This document shows positions 1 through 12,169 of a stretch of DNA of 64,000 bases, piece after piece. The stretch is from Tolypocladium sp. Sup5 PDA-1. Lineage: Eukaryota; Ascomycota; Sordariomycetes; Hypocreales; Ophiocordycipitaceae. The notes beneath the pieces were generated by a model that saw only the letters and a list, made by a program, of their open reading frames with translations, was not told where the DNA came from and did no database searches. Position 1 is the first letter of the stretch; every line of letters begins with the position of its first letter. The translations under genes were made by a program, and so were the position numbers. Location of the stretch: assembly GCA_000750105.3 (NCBI GenBank), contig JPHH03000071.1, positions 62,001 through 126,000 of the forward strand. Reading direction: 5' to 3'.

Positions 1-268
1 ACCTAATCCAGCTCTTTCTACCCTTTGCACCCTTCCGGGCTAGCGAAGCTTCTTGGACAAAGCGGCGGTTCTTCCAGACGATCTTGGGTAGATCCTCAAT
101 AGTAGGGTTAACGGGCAGATCTTGGACAGCAGCCTCCTCGAGTTGCTTGGCCACGGTCGTTGGTTGTGATAGTCGCGAGAACGCAGAAGGAAAGAGTGAA
201 GTGGGGCATGGTGTTGAAACCTCTGGCGAAAGACTCGACGGAGTAGACGGTGTTTGTAAGTGCGACAT
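1..268 (-). CDS. hAT-like transposase, N-terminal part (runs off left edge)
   Basis: An open frame starts at ATG 268-266 and stays open for 89 codons to the window edge, so only the N-terminus is visible. The first 40 or so residues are Ser/Thr/Pro-rich and low in complexity. They are followed by an acidic stretch and then a conserved-looking block (IVWKNRRFV, then GRKSWIR). A WKNRRF block followed by a (R)KSWI block is, as I recall, typical of the start of the BED-type zinc finger in fungal hAT transposases. The zinc ligands and catalytic domain would lie to the left of position 1. Base composition is ordinary and no stop is visible, so this piece is not RIP-degraded. It could also be a host protein with a BED-like fold; the hAT call rests on pattern memory only. 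Confidence 0.45.
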   Translation of the reverse strand, partial: MSHLQTPSTPSSLSPEVSTPCPTSLFPSAFSRLSQPTTVAKQLEEAAVQDLPVNPTIEDLPKIVWKNRRFVQEASLARKGAKGRKSWIR

Positions 269-1487
269 CTCGTCGTTGATGTTATGTCGTGACGGCGAAG
301 TTGACGCGTCGCGCAGGGTGGCGAAGGCGCGTAACCGCGTCATCCTAGCTAGCCCCGGGTTGGCCCGGCCGGCGATAGTAGGTACCTAATCTTACTGCTA
401 TATTATGTGGTTGAGTAAGTAGCATCCATCTGTGATTACGTTCTGTAGGGTAGGGACCAGGCAGGACAGGTCATTCATTGATGGCACTTCGGGTAACTAC
501 AGCATAGTATATATCAACTTAACCAAATCATGTCAACTTTCAAATCACTGGAATTGATTTGATTGAACGTAAGACTGGGCTGATTTGATTGATTTGATTG
601 GGATGATTGATTGATTGAGTTGATCTGTGATGAGCGCTGGGGCCATGACTGGTGGTGGTCGGGATTGGCACTGCACTTGACGCAACACAATCCGGACGTA
701 CTTCTCGTCCGATGTACCGTCGCAGAACAAGCCAACTTGTTGCCAAAGGGCCATCGTCTGCGTCTCCGAAGCCAGCCTAACACTCCACATGTTTGCCCGG
801 TTGCATAGCCTCGACGCCCGATCCACTCGTCGTGCTCGATGTCCGAGGGCAGGAGCCCACAGCAGACCACATGCGGGTATGTAGCAAATATGCGGCTGAT
901 GGGTGATACCCCGCTTTTGAGGGTAGGTATGTTGATGTACCGGTACCGTTTAACCCACTGAGACTCTTCCAGCGACTGACCTTGAGTACATCTCAATTCC
1001 CCAGTTTTGCTAAAGAGCATGTTGGACCCTAATGCCTACATAGTCGGCTGGATCTGCGTTATCACGACCGAGCATATTGCCGCCAAAGCTTTCTTCGACG
1101 AAAAGCAGGAAGGGCCCGGCCACCTCTCCCCGAAATACAATAGCGATTACACACTCGGTAGTCATAAACGCACCGACAACCGGCTTGGCTGCCCCACCAA
1201 GGGAGACTGCAGCCTATCCCGGGGCAGAGGAAGGGGGCGGACGGGGGGGGAATTCACCATCTGCCGGCATGATCGTTGTGATTCTGCCGTTTTCTCCGAT
1301 CCTGCGGTGGGCAAAGAGGCGTGACTGGGGGTTGTGCGGGATATGACGCTGCAACTGCGGCGCCACCTCCACAAAGTATTGGACAACGCTACCTCCTCCA
1401 ACACCCGATTAGCGACTACGAAACACCACCACCACCTTACAGTTGACTCTGTACAGCCCTTCTGCCAGGTTTTAGGTCTCCTCGACC
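269..1487. other. Intergenic, with a TTGAT-rich minisatellite
   Basis: No credible gene is seen. At about 545-625 there is an imperfect short tandem repeat built from TTGAT/TGATT units, with a block of further units after it. The longer open frames here overlap the repeat or lie on both strands and have no recognisable content. Confidence 0.6.
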
Positions 1488-2531
1488 ATGCCCTGCTCAG
1501 CATCATCAAGCGCAGTCGATAGCAGCAATTGTTCTGACATAGATGAGTCTGCCGAGCTCATCCATCATGCCGTCGCTGTCACTCCTCATCCGATCTCCCA
1601 ATCCCGGCCGCCATTCCCAACGATGCTTGCCCAACACTCACTGCCTTCTCGACGCGAAAACAGTGCAATCGCATCGTCCACAGTTACTGCCAACCCCCGT
1701 CCTCCCAGAACCGACAAGCCACGCCCTCACGTCTGTGCGATCTGCCAGAGAAGCTTCGTTCGACTGGAACATCTGAAACGCCACGGGTGTTGCCACACCA
1801 AGGAAAAGCCATTCGAATGCCCCCAGTGTTCACGATGCTTCTCTCGCCGCGACCTGCTGCTGCGTCACCAGCACAAGCTGCACCAGGTGTCTACGACGTC
1901 GCGTCGCTCCATAAACCGCCGCGTGTCGGGTAGTGGCGTCCCCGTCTCACGGAGCACCGCGCGGAAGAACAGCGTTGCCAGCGCAAATGCGACTGAATTC
2001 AACACAGGCACTATGCCAACGGGTTCCAGCGCAAGCGCAATCAGCGATGACAATACTATGCAGATGACTGCTGCAGCAACTATCTCTGTCACCCGAGGCA
2101 TACACTCAACCCACAGCCGCCATCCGGGCGTTGCCAAATTTGACCTGTCGCTGGCCATAGGCCACGGAGAGATGCAATATGCCAAGTCGGACACAGGATA
2201 TGTTGGCAACGGCGCCTCCGACAATGGCCTGTGTGCAACATCACTTGACGCTTCTTTCACCCCGAACTTAGGTCTCCCGGACTTCTCGCTCGTGCCGGGC
2301 TCGTGCATCGACCCCAACGCCGTCTATTACCCTGACTTAGCTCAATCCATGGCATCAGACCAGTCCGCGCCATTAACCTCAACCATGAACTATTTTGCAT
2401 TGAGTCAGCCCTTCAACGACAATCTTGACTGGCTGTTTGCTCTGACCATTGACAAACGTTCTAGTTATTCCTTGCAAATTCGCCAACTTGCCCTTGGCCG
2501 CCATTTGGGTCAATTGGACAACGTCCCATGA
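1488..2531 (+). CDS. C2H2 zinc-finger transcription factor, apparently C-terminally truncated
   Basis: The frame encodes 347 residues. Residues about 80-132 carry two adjacent C2H2 fingers: CAIC...H-GCC-H and CPQC...H-QHKL-H, separated by a TKEKPFE linker (the canonical form is TGEKPF). The rest of the N-terminus is Ser/Thr-rich. Fungal regulators with a tandem finger pair of this kind, the ADR1-like class often found in metabolite loci, normally continue into a fungal-specific transcription factor domain and reach 600-900 residues. Here the frame stops soon after a YFALSQPF...LDWLF stretch, and no such domain follows in any frame. This may be a truncated relic or a gene whose 3' exons I cannot recognise. 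The start at 1488 is the first ATG of the frame and leaves a complete finger pair. Nuclear DNA-binding is inferred from the fingers. Confidence 0.7.
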   Translation: MPCSASSSAVDSSNCSDIDESAELIHHAVAVTPHPISQSRPPFPTMLAQHSLPSRRENSAIASSTVTANPRPPRTDKPRPHVCAICQRSFVRLEHLKRHGCCHTKEKPFECPQCSRCFSRRDLLLRHQHKLHQVSTTSRRSINRRVSGSGVPVSRSTARKNSVASANATEFNTGTMPTGSSASAISDDNTMQMTAAATISVTRGIHSTHSRHPGVAKFDLSLAIGHGEMQYAKSDTGYVGNGASDNGLCATSLDASFTPNLGLPDFSLVPGSCIDPNAVYYPDLAQSMASDQSAPLTSTMNYFALSQPFNDNLDWLFALTIDKRSSYSLQIRQLALGRHLGQLDNVP

Positions 2532-3924
2532 AGCATCTTCCTACACTTGCAGCCCTTGAGCAAGTTGTTGCAGCGTCATGTCCATCCTCATCACCTTTAT
2601 CGGGAGACAGCGACGACACGGAGAGAGAGGGATTTGTGATTGTGTATTTCAAGAAGCAAAGCCAGAACAGTACCGCGAGATTGTACAAGAGCCCACGCGA
2701 CCACCCCCTGGCCGGCGATGACAAGTGGGGTCTACGTAAGGCGCCTTGATTTGATGGAGCTAAGCCCCAGTGTGAAGAAGCTGGAACGGACAAGTTGCAT
2801 GATATCATATCAAGGGGTCCTGCAAAGGTATAAAAACCCGCAAAAGGTAATATCCCGGCCAAGTTGCTCCAACAAGGCCAAGCGACGTACCCCTTAGAGC
2901 CGGCGGACCTGAAAATGCAGGCGACGGCGGTTCGGACGACACTGACTGCATCAAAGATGCGCTCAGGAATTATGGCTCTAACAGTGTTATATGCTTTACT
3001 GTACATGATCGGCGACACCATTGCCATCCACTAAGGTGTGAAGATTGTGAGTGACACTGAGCTTACGCCCTGCAGCTTACCTCAAGCTCACGCAGGGCCA
3101 CATGACGGCGCTCGCCACGGCGCTGGACCTACAACTCGCGAGCCGGAATTGCCATATCGGAGGAGATAAGATTTAGTGTTTGGTTGAAGGTCTAGTCCGT
3201 AGGAAGCGTGGTGCGGGAAGGTGACGTGCTTGAAGCACTCTGTTGAGTCTATTCTCTTGTTTAGGCCCGGTTGCTAAATTGCTTCGAGAACCGTCAAAAT
3301 TGGACGGCGAAGAATCAAGTCCAGGCGGCAAACGAAGAGAATACTTTCATAAAATCCGGCTGATGAGTTAATGTCCGAGGATGAGGCAAACTTTCTCAGC
3401 CGGGAAACACAGGCTGCACGACGGGCTGAGGCGGCGGACGAGGATTTCAAGAGCTAGCAGTAAAGCGAAGGTGAGTGAGCTCCTCTCGAGAGCAACGGTG
3501 ACTGCACATACATCCTGGTGTTGAGTTTGAGGCTGGCAGGGTATTGGTGGGTATTAATGACACAGGAGATTTACCAGCTACAGCAGGGACAGTCCATATC
3601 ATGATACTGTACCTGATTATATTTCATGCATCAATAGAAATGCCAGCATGTCTAAAATGACCCTTCGCGTTTTCCTGCCGCCTCCCCACGACGCGAACAG
3701 CCTCCCTCAGGGAGGATGCAAAATCATCCTTGATCAAATCCTCAAATTTGTCCCAGACCTCCTAAATGTACCTCTTGAGCTCGCCGAAGAGCCATTTTTG
3801 CCTTTGTTTGGTGGTATTGCTCCCTTAGTACCTCCCCGCTACAGGTGCATCCCGCAAAGCCACACAAGCCACAGGCCTACCCCGCCATTCTTAAAAAAGT
3901 TAAGTAAAATCCAGGGACACCTAA
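2532..3924. other. Intergenic, no gene recognised
   Basis: Open frames of 70-190 codons exist on both strands around 2460-3030 and 3650-4030, but none shows a domain, signal peptide or conserved block. The region probably holds the decayed 3' part of the C2H2 gene and the 5' side of the LINE remnant. Confidence 0.5.
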
Positions 3925-4632
3925 TTCGCCTTCCACTGCATTACCAGGCAAACACACTCGACAGCTGTACGACAGTTTGTCATGGAAAGAAGCGAGCGTC
4001 CTGGCACAGCTCAGGACGGGCATGGCGAGGTTGAACGGCTGCCTCTGCAACGTAAACGCAGTAGAGATCCAGCAGTGCGCATGCGGACAAGCGAGAGAGA
4101 CGGTCGACCACTTCCTGTTCCGGTGCAGGGAATGGACAGCACACCGGGCCGAGATGATACAATGCACCGAGACACAGAGAGGAAACTTATCGTTCTACCT
4201 GGGTGGAAAAGCACCATCCGACGATGCAAAATGGACGCCCAACATGAATGCAGTCAATGCAACAATACGATTTGCGATAGCGACAGGCCGACTCGACAAC
4301 ACACTGCATTGACAAAAGGTCGCACGACCTTACCCACCCTTCTTTACTAACCCACCCCACATGAAACACCTCGTGCCATGAACAGCAGGCACCGCTTCAG
4401 CCGCCGTAGATAGGACGCTGAACACTTGGAGAATAGCCTTCAAGCCAGCTTGCTAATAAATCAACACCCCACGAGATCCCACGGAGAGATGGAAAACGAT
4501 GAGACAAGGCTAGTAGTGGACACTGCATGGGCTGTTAGGAGATCATGACAAAGCTTGGGAAATGTAATGTAGATCATCAATAGTTGCCCTTTCGGCTTAG
4601 CCGCCGGGCGTAATCAATTGTGTGTGTGTGTA
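3925..4632 (+). mobile_element. LINE (Tad-type) 3' remnant: end of RT/RNase H polyprotein plus 3' tail
   Basis: Reading in the frame that ends at 4312, the text runs from a short block at about 3938 (ALPGKHTRQLYDSLSW) through KEASVLAQLRTGMARLNGCL to a zinc-binding motif C-x-C-x7-H-x4-C (CACGQARETVDHFLFRC) and then RFAIATGR near the stop. This is the C-terminal signature of fungal non-LTR retrotransposon polyproteins, where a zinc knuckle follows the RNase H domain. No ATG opens this frame and no RT domain lies upstream, so the copy is 5'-truncated, as is usual for LINEs. After the stop there is a 3' UTR-like stretch with a GC-rich hairpin near 4590-4606 (gccgccgggcg) and a TG microsatellite tail at 4617-4631. 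The coding end is barely mutated, so the insertion is probably not very old. Confidence 0.75.
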
Positions 4633-5210
4633 GTAAGCATTTAGAGTCAAGACACATTGTCGAGTTCAACTTCGGCTTTGAGGTCGGGTTTGAGGCCAAC
4701 GACTACTCTCCCAGGCTTGTTTAACAACCATGCATCCACAAGTAGACATGCAAGGTTATCGGACAGCTTCTTGAACCACTGTCTCAAAATGCAAAGGGGC
4801 TTGGGGTCCTCCAATTCAGGGGCACATGCCAGTTCAGGACATGCCAGTTTAGGACATATCATCTTAGGAAATCCCTGTTTTGGAGATTGAAGATGCGGAA
4901 TGAGTGTTAGTCAACTTCCCACTCAGTACAATACCGTGACCGTCTCTGCGCCTCGTGGGCAGCCACCCGACGTCCAAAAGACGCCATGCCTTAATGTATT
5001 TCGTCCAATTTTTTATTTCGCATCGCTCACGTATCGTCTGCTTCTTGCTTCGTTGTTTATTAGTCCAGATGGCGTATAGTAGCCAACTGGTTCTGCCGTC
5101 ATCGAGCTTCGAATCGCACCAAGAAGTGAACAATTTGACAAAAGATTTCTCATGTATGATTGTACACTAACTAACCGGAGAAAATCACTCATCTACAGTG
5201 GAGAGCCTGT
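4633..5210. other. Intergenic
   Basis: No gene is recognised. A short degenerate repetition occurs at about 4820-4860, where a block containing ggacat and gccagtt recurs. Confidence 0.5.
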
Positions 5211-6527
5211 CTATTGTCGCAGTTTTGGCTTATTCGCTCTGAGTTTTCCCCGGTCCAGCCTCTTCTTCGCTCCTGCCCGAATTTTCGCCTTCCGCTTGTG
5301 CCATTCCTGGACCAACTGCGATGCATTCTGGGCATCATCCTCAGAGACGAGGCTCGGCTTCCACTCAATCATGTAGTGTACCTTTCCGTGAATGGTCTCC
5401 TCTCCAATGATACGGCGAGCCTCCCACTCGCCAGAATATGCCTCGGCATCGCCGCTAGTTGGGGCTCTGACGTATGACTCGCAGTCCTCAAAGTCCCCAG
5501 GCGACGCAACCTCAATACAGCCCTCAAGCTCTTCTTCTTCTGAAACAAATGAGTGGATCATCTTATCGATATTGTAATCGAGTGCGCCCTCATCTGTGTC
5601 GCCTTCATTCGCATCGTGGTATCGCTGAGAATGATGTCGGCTTGTCGACTCGAGGTCCAAGGCCGTGGTGGTATGACTCTCTCTTCCGCCATAGGCTTGC
5701 TCTGGAACTCTGTTGACGTCCAATTGTTCTTGATTGAGCGGACTAGCATTATTCATGTCCGATATAGTGTCTGCAACATGCTGTGTTGGTGATGCTACCG
5801 GCAGCCGCGATTGGCTGTCTACCCTCTCTTGAAGGCATATTAGCTTCCTCGAACGCCCAAAAGGAGACTATTGCGATACCTTCTGAATTTATCGCCGATG
5901 GAGCACTGTTGCCTTCTAATGGCCAGACCGGAATGGGCTCCATGACTTCGCCCAGCTGTCCGTTGAGTGAGGTGGCAACCGAGTCGACGACGGCGTTTCC
6001 ATCGTGTCCCGTTATGTTGGTGGAAGTGTCGGGAGCAAAGTTTGCAATTGGAGACAATATGACAGCAACAGCTTCATCTGCTTCTGCTTGACAACCTGCT
6101 TGTGTCGTCGAAAAATCACCTTTGGGTGCTTCCCCAAGCCACTGGAGGAAGCCAGGGGTAGCGCCTTTGGCACCTGTAGAACGTCAGTTATCGCAAGCTG
6201 TTGTTTTAGAGGTTAGGGAGCAATACGCTCGGTGGTATGGTCGATGACTCCATAGAGTTGGGCTGCAACACCCTGAGCGATCCAAGCACTATCCCTTGAA
6301 GTGCATTGCTGGTTAGTCTCCCACACAGGTTGCTCAACGTCTGCGCCATCGTTCGCTTTCGGAGCGCTGTTGATGGTATGCTTAACCGAGAAGACGGTGA
6401 AACTTCCCTCTCGTGCAGACTCCATGAGCTGTCGATTTTGTACTTTCGTAACTTTTGCCTTTGCATCTTTCTTTTTGGCTGCTTGGTATGCATGGTCATT
6501 GAATGGTTCTTGGAACTTGATATCCAT
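5211..6527 (-). CDS. Chromodomain-containing protein (three exons)
   Basis: I model complement(join(5211..5770, 5823..6173, 6227..6527)), giving 403 residues. Both introns are short (52 and 53 bp): the first in gene order begins GTATTG, has an AACTGAC branch-like box and ends ACAG; the second begins GTAGAC and ends GCAG. Both joins keep the frame. Residues about 332-376 form a chromodomain: a WEARRIIGEE opening strand, then VHYMIEWK with the aromatic pair expected of a methyl-lysine cage, then a C-terminal helix (LVQEWHKRKAKI) and a strongly basic tail. The N-terminal half is polar and without a domain I recognise. Chromodomains bind methylated histone tails, so a nuclear chromatin role is likely. 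In fungi, free-standing short chromodomain proteins also arise from the integrase C-terminus of chromoviral retroelements, but no integrase or RT is visible. The reading frame is intact. Confidence 0.75.
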
Positions 6528-7440
6528 GGTTGTGGTGATTTAGGTGGAAATGTCACTTGGGAAATGTTATGCTGAGAAAATATTCCCTTGTAGGAGGATG
6601 AGACTACTATTTAACGTCCCGCAGATTGGTACGTCGTCATACCTTGGCTTGGCAGCATAATAACAGATCAATCACTCCCAGGCGTTCACAGTCGAACGCC
6701 CGGCTGCGAAAACGACCAGGGTAACTTGGTGTACCACATCGCTCCACGTGTAATCGTAACGTGACATTCCACGAGATTTCAGTCGTGTTGACGGACAAAA
6801 CCAAGGTTACCTATTTGCAGATATGGCATGACTTGTAGCTATCTAGTGACCCAGCAAGCCATCCAGCCCATCAGACGAATCGTGCAGGTCCAGTGGAAGG
6901 TGGGCGTGCGTGTAGGCTCTCCACGTCGCTTGAGTAGCCAGACGCCCGCCCGCGCTGAACACCTAACATGCTGTGAACTAAGTAAATGACACACAGGGTG
7001 CGTCACGACGCATGAAATTGGCCCTTGCTCCGGCTCGGCTCCAACTCATCAGCTGTCGAGACCTGGCAAACACCGGCCTGAAGCCAGTTTTGAGTTATGA
7101 TTGGAAGCCGCAGATTGCGGAGAGGGCGACATCAGCTGGCGAGTGGCCTGTTGCTCGATAGATGAGATGGATGAGCATGGTGGGGAAAGACAAACGAATT
7201 CTGCCGGCAGAATTCATACGGCAAAAGAAGGTGGGAACGTCGTGGCAGAAAACTACGGAGCCATTGGTTCGTTGATCGTAGGGCAGAATACAGTGTCTGT
7301 TCCTACTGTGCATCGCTAATGTTCAGCGGGTACGGTACGGTTCTGCTGGCAGAAAAATGCCGTTCACGTGCACTTCGCGCCAGGCACCAACGCGCGGGGC
7401 GTGGTGGGGACAATGCACCCTCCTGTTCGTGGGGCGATGC
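6528..7440. other. Intergenic, promoter side of the chromodomain gene
   Basis: No gene is recognised. A 12-bp palindrome, GAATTCTGCCGGCAGAATTC in its full extent, sits near 7197-7216. Composition is still balanced; the abrupt change to TpA-rich sequence begins near 7460. Confidence 0.5.
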
Positions 7441-8024
7441 CGCACCTTCCCGAGTCGGTTCCACATGGAAGAAAATAACTATAGTTATATAATAGTTAGC
7501 ATATTAAAGATAGGAATAAATAGTATTTTACCTCGCTATATAATATTAGAAAAAGATATACGGGAAGTTATTATAGAACTATATATTGCCCCCGAAGTTC
7601 TAGATTACGAGGCTACTCTCTTCCTCTTTGTCCTCCTCTATATTGCTATTCGGCCCCTGCTAGTATTCTCGACGTTCTTCTTATCCTTTATCGCATGCTC
7701 GTCTATATACGCGGTTAACCCGTAATACCGTCTATGAGATTAATCGTAGTCGCGGTTCTATCTATAATCTAACTTACTAACCCTATCGCCCTAGAGAAGA
7801 AATAAATAGACGCGGATATGCTATTGGAGGAGATACTCGAATTTCTAAGTACGAAAGAATATAGTTTTAGACTATGAAACTCCGGCAGGCTCTCTTTAAC
7901 GTATAGGTCAATACTAAATAGGCCTGCTTATTAATACGCGTATGCTCTCCCTATAGAAGGCCCTCTAGGAGCAGGCTTCCTTTTCGGTATCTACTTTACC
8001 TTAGCCTCTAGATTAAGTTATTGC

Positions 8025-8560
8025 TATCTTTATTATACTATAATAACGTAGAATAAACTAAGTATAGTAAGATAGACGAGTAGTAGAGAAAAGTAGCTAT
8101 AATACGGCGAGTAGAGGAGAGTAATATCGGTAGGAGGCCCGACGTAGCCTTTATCGAGCTAGAGCTCCTAAACTATATATTATAGTATCTTATAATATAT
8201 AGCGCTCGCTAGAATAATTATAATAGGAGCGCTAGGTCGCGAGAGATAACTAATACGTTAACTCCTAAGCCTAATTAAATTCCTAATAGTCCTTATCCTA
8301 AATATAAGCGCGTTATTAGGTATAAGACGCTCTATAAATATCTATCGAATAGCCCTATTCTTATATATCCTAATACTAGCCTATGGTAACTATATATTAA
8401 GAGATGCCGTTATCTTAATAGGGATATAGGGACGAGCGGGTGGATAATAAGGCTAGATCCTAGCTACTTTACGTCCTTTAATCCTCCTTTTAACTAGCTA
8501 ACGTCTGCAAGATATATACCTATTATAAGGTTCAGGGGCATTAATACTAGGAAGCTAGGC
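8025..8560 (+). repeat. Left arm of a long inverted repeat
   Basis: This arm is the imperfect reverse complement of about 12170-12765. Shared blocks include gtagagaaaagtagctataa, tacggcgagtagaggagagta, tcgagctagagctcctaaac and ggtataagacgctctat. The differences are mainly transitions, as expected if RIP hit both copies. The arm boundaries are estimates by eye. The two arms enclose about 3.6 kb. Confidence 0.7.
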
Positions 8561-10578
8561 TACGATAAGGAGCTAGGCTATGAGGTTAGGTGTAATAGAA
8601 TAATACCTAGGTTACGTAAATAGTCGTAGTAACTTAAGCGCGAGTCGGTAGCGAACTATTACCCCGGCAAGCTTAAGTTTTACATACTTAATAGAATATG
8701 CTCGTGCTCCTGCCTAACGATCCTACCTCCTTATAGGTGATTAATCTATTATACGATTAAATACTTATTCGAGTTAGCGTTATACCTATACTTCGATTAG
8801 AGGAGAGGAGAAGTAGTAGGTAAGGGGACGTAGCGAGACTAACGAACCGCTAGTAAGGGTTATAATATTATTCCTATACCTATAGCTAGAGAATAGTAAG
8901 ACGTAACGACGCGGGAGATATATAATTGCCTAGTTATAACTAGTCTACTAGCACTCTAACTATCTTATAATATACTAGCTAAGTTATAAGAGTATATAGT
9001 AGGCTCTAAGTAATTAGGCTCCGAGTAAGCTATAAGTTAATAAAAGGGGGGAATACCCGGGGCTACTTATAAGTTTAATAACCTTACTCGCGATACCTAT
9101 TATATCCTCCTTCTAACTCTTACGCTCCCTTCCCTTACCGTCCTTCGCTCCTCCCGTTCCTCTATTATCCTCTAGCGACTCCGTTTGCTCTATAATATAT
9201 ATAGGCGCTATCTAAGCTATACCTTAGCGGGACCTAAGAGTTAAGGAAGATAGTTATTTTAGTAGCACCCTCGCCTAGAATTACTATATTTTGCTAGAGG
9301 TAAGCTCGTGCCTCCTCTTCTATAAATACCTATCTTTAAAGTAATGCTCGTATACTTACCTATCTTATTATAGAACTAGCACGAAGAAGCTAGCTAACGA
9401 CTTGCTAGTAAACTTCCGCTAGTAATTCCTAGAGGTTTCGGCTATTACTACTAATGCCCCTCTACCGATATCCCTTACTATAGCGAATTATCTTACTATT
9501 AACGCCCTAACTTCGGAAGATAGGTATATTATATCGTTATCCCCTTTTAAATTAAAAGAGTAGTATATATAAGTCTAAGGTAGGCTTATGCTAATTAAAG
9601 ATATAACGCCTTTAGTTACTATACCAATAATAAGTTCTTTCGGGACTAAGACCTAACCCCGCGTATATCCTATAAACTCTAGCGATTTACGCTATCGCTA
9701 CTTAACCTAAACTCCTATGCCTTTAACTCCTTTATAAATACGCCTCCTAGGTATTATACCCCTATACTAGGAGGGTCTAGTACTCTATTCTATTCCTAGG
9801 CTAGCGACTTGCATACTACTACTATAGCTATAGGGCACTATCTAGGAATACCTCTATCGATGCCGAATTCTAGCGATACTATCTATCCTAACGCTACCGC
9901 TATAGATATAGCGGGCTTTTAAACCCTCTAGCCTTACTAATTTAATCTATTTATTAAGGCATAACCCTATTAGCTAGAGATTGCCCCTTCTACGTTCTTC
10001 TATTAAGATATAAGCTATAAGGCTATAGAGCTAGAGTTATCTACTTTACTATGCTCTATATATTTAAACTATGGGAAACGAAAGGTTAGATATAAAGGTA
10101 GCCCGCTATATAATTAATACTCGCGAAGGAAGTAGACTTATAGGCTATATCCCTCTAGACGGCAGATACGCGTATTATTAAGGAGGCGGGATAATATAAA
10201 CGAGGAGGGGAGGAGAAGCTAGACCCTAGAATCTTTTTTAGCGTCGAGGCAGTAGCTATAGTATTTATCGTTATCTAGCTATATAGATAGGTCCTCGACT
10301 AAACGCGTTAGTAGCTCTCTTAAGTATGCTATTGTTAGGCGCTACTTTTATTCCGCAAGGGCTAGGCACGTGCTCCTTGCCTTAATTAAGGACCGTTCGA
10401 GAATAATAATAGAGCAAGGGGAGAACTCTATGTAATAGGTTAGCAAATGCCGTAAGGAAAATAGCGAGGATTATAGGAATATATCCGCCTAGGCTAAGGA
10501 CTCCTATAAGTTAATAGGTAGAGACCGGAGGAGTAAGGTATAATAGAGGAGGCTAAATAGTATCCTTATTTACCCCCG

Positions 10579-10780
10579 TAAAAAAAGAGGTCTTGATTTT
10601 ATCGGTTAGCTCGTAGCCCTCTAGGGTCTTAATCTAGTTAGTCTTTATAAGCGTGTACTACTTAGCCTCGCATATCCCGAAATCCTTAAGAACCCGTCTT
10701 CGTATATATCTCGCGGTAATATCTTACCGCGCCTTCTCCTCTTTAGAGCCGTATTTTCGAGGTCGTCCGCGTTTCTTAGG
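10579..10780 (-). pseudogene. RIP-damaged relic of an AT-hook protein
   Basis: On the minus strand the frame from 10780 reads PKKRGRPRKYGSKEEKAR, a textbook AT-hook (core GRP) with a basic flank. It continues in the same frame for about 50 codons, interrupted by TAG/TAA codons, towards a LEGYELTDKIKTSFF stretch. Several interruptions replace positions where a CAG/CAA-type codon would fit. AT-hook proteins of this kind are often encoded by fungal mobile elements, which agrees with its place between the inverted repeat arms. Extent and parent family are unknown. Confidence 0.5.
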
Positions 10781-12169
10781 TGTCTCTTATATACTTAACG
10801 ACTATCGTGTATCTTAAGGGTAAGATTCTTAGTAGCGAAGTTTAAGCACCCATACACCCTACTAGCCGGCACCCAAGAATAACCTCCCCGCACTATAGAC
10901 CGGCAATATAGCGGCTTGGTATTGATGGCTAAAGAGTATTCGTCTAAGCCGCAGAAAAGCAGTAAAATTAGCGAGGATCATCGGTGGATACATAGCTTGA
11001 GCTCGAAAGGGATGCACGACAAACTCTCTTCTAGGGAGCTTAACCGTACCGCCATATACTAAAGAAAGCCTCTAAATCTTTCTAATGACTTATCAATCAT
11101 CGAGATTCAGCTGCGCGTCTGCTCTACGCGCCGGTCGTGTTCCTCAGTAGACAGGTACAGTTGAAAAAGTGGATTAAAACAGGTGCGAGCACGCCATACT
11201 TGACTAGAATGTATCACGTTACCTCAAAGTCATAAAACAAGCAATCGAGATGTTTCCCAAGATTATCTTAGCTATAAAGTACACCGGTTTTAATTAACAG
11301 CAATTGAATAGAGGCTAGGTCGATGGGTAGGATAGATATCTTGGAAACCAGGAGCGAGAGCATGGAAGCTGCCTCCGCTAGGAGCTTATAGGCACGGTAG
11401 GTTAGTGGCCTGCAACTTGAGAATTAGTGTTTGTCTCGAAAAGGCTAGTGAAGAGGATATTACTATAAATCAATCCGAATTAAGCGTCTGCATTCCAAGC
11501 GTTAACGTATTGGCGCTACAAGCGTAACCTTCTGGTTATAATATTAGTATTGCTCTATAACCACGTTATTCGGATCTTTGTGTAACCTAGGCGCAGAAAC
11601 GTGCTTATACTACACGATCTTTATCCTGTTATTCTTATCTTATAAAAATCTCATAAGCGTAGATATAAGATCGGAGTTAGAGATAGATAAGCGCCCGACG
11701 CTACTATTAGAAGTTAGCGTAACGTCTATGCGAAAGCCTATTAACAAACGTAGCTAAGCGTTAATTAACTCGAGACGGATATAAGTAGCTGACAAAGTTG
11801 ATCCGATTTAGTCCTATAACCAGCAACCTTATCCTAGGGAGACTTTAACCTTGATACTACCGGCTTTCCGAGTGTAGTCTCGCTATATCCAGGCGTATAA
11901 GGATGCCCGAAATAACGCCTAGCAATGTGAGTTTAAAGAACTCCTGCATGAGCATACGCTATTCAAATTATGTGTCGATGTCTGTGCGGAGGTAACTAAA
12001 ATTGGTGGCCTCTGTCCGTATCTAGAGGCGGTGAGTTGCACTCTGGCCCTACCTTAAAGCCTTGCCCTTCCCCGCCTAGTATTATTACTTATTATATCTC
12101 TACGTTTCCTCGGTTAGATACTCGATATAAGCGGCATGCCTAGAAGGCCCGTCCTATAGCTATATCCTA

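Noticed and set aside
514..1020. 168-codon minus-strand frame
   Set aside because: Much of it reads through the TTGAT minisatellite and gives a low-complexity SNQSNQ-type product.
2461..3027. 188-codon minus-strand frame
   Set aside because: It starts inside the antisense of the C2H2 gene end and shows no family pattern.
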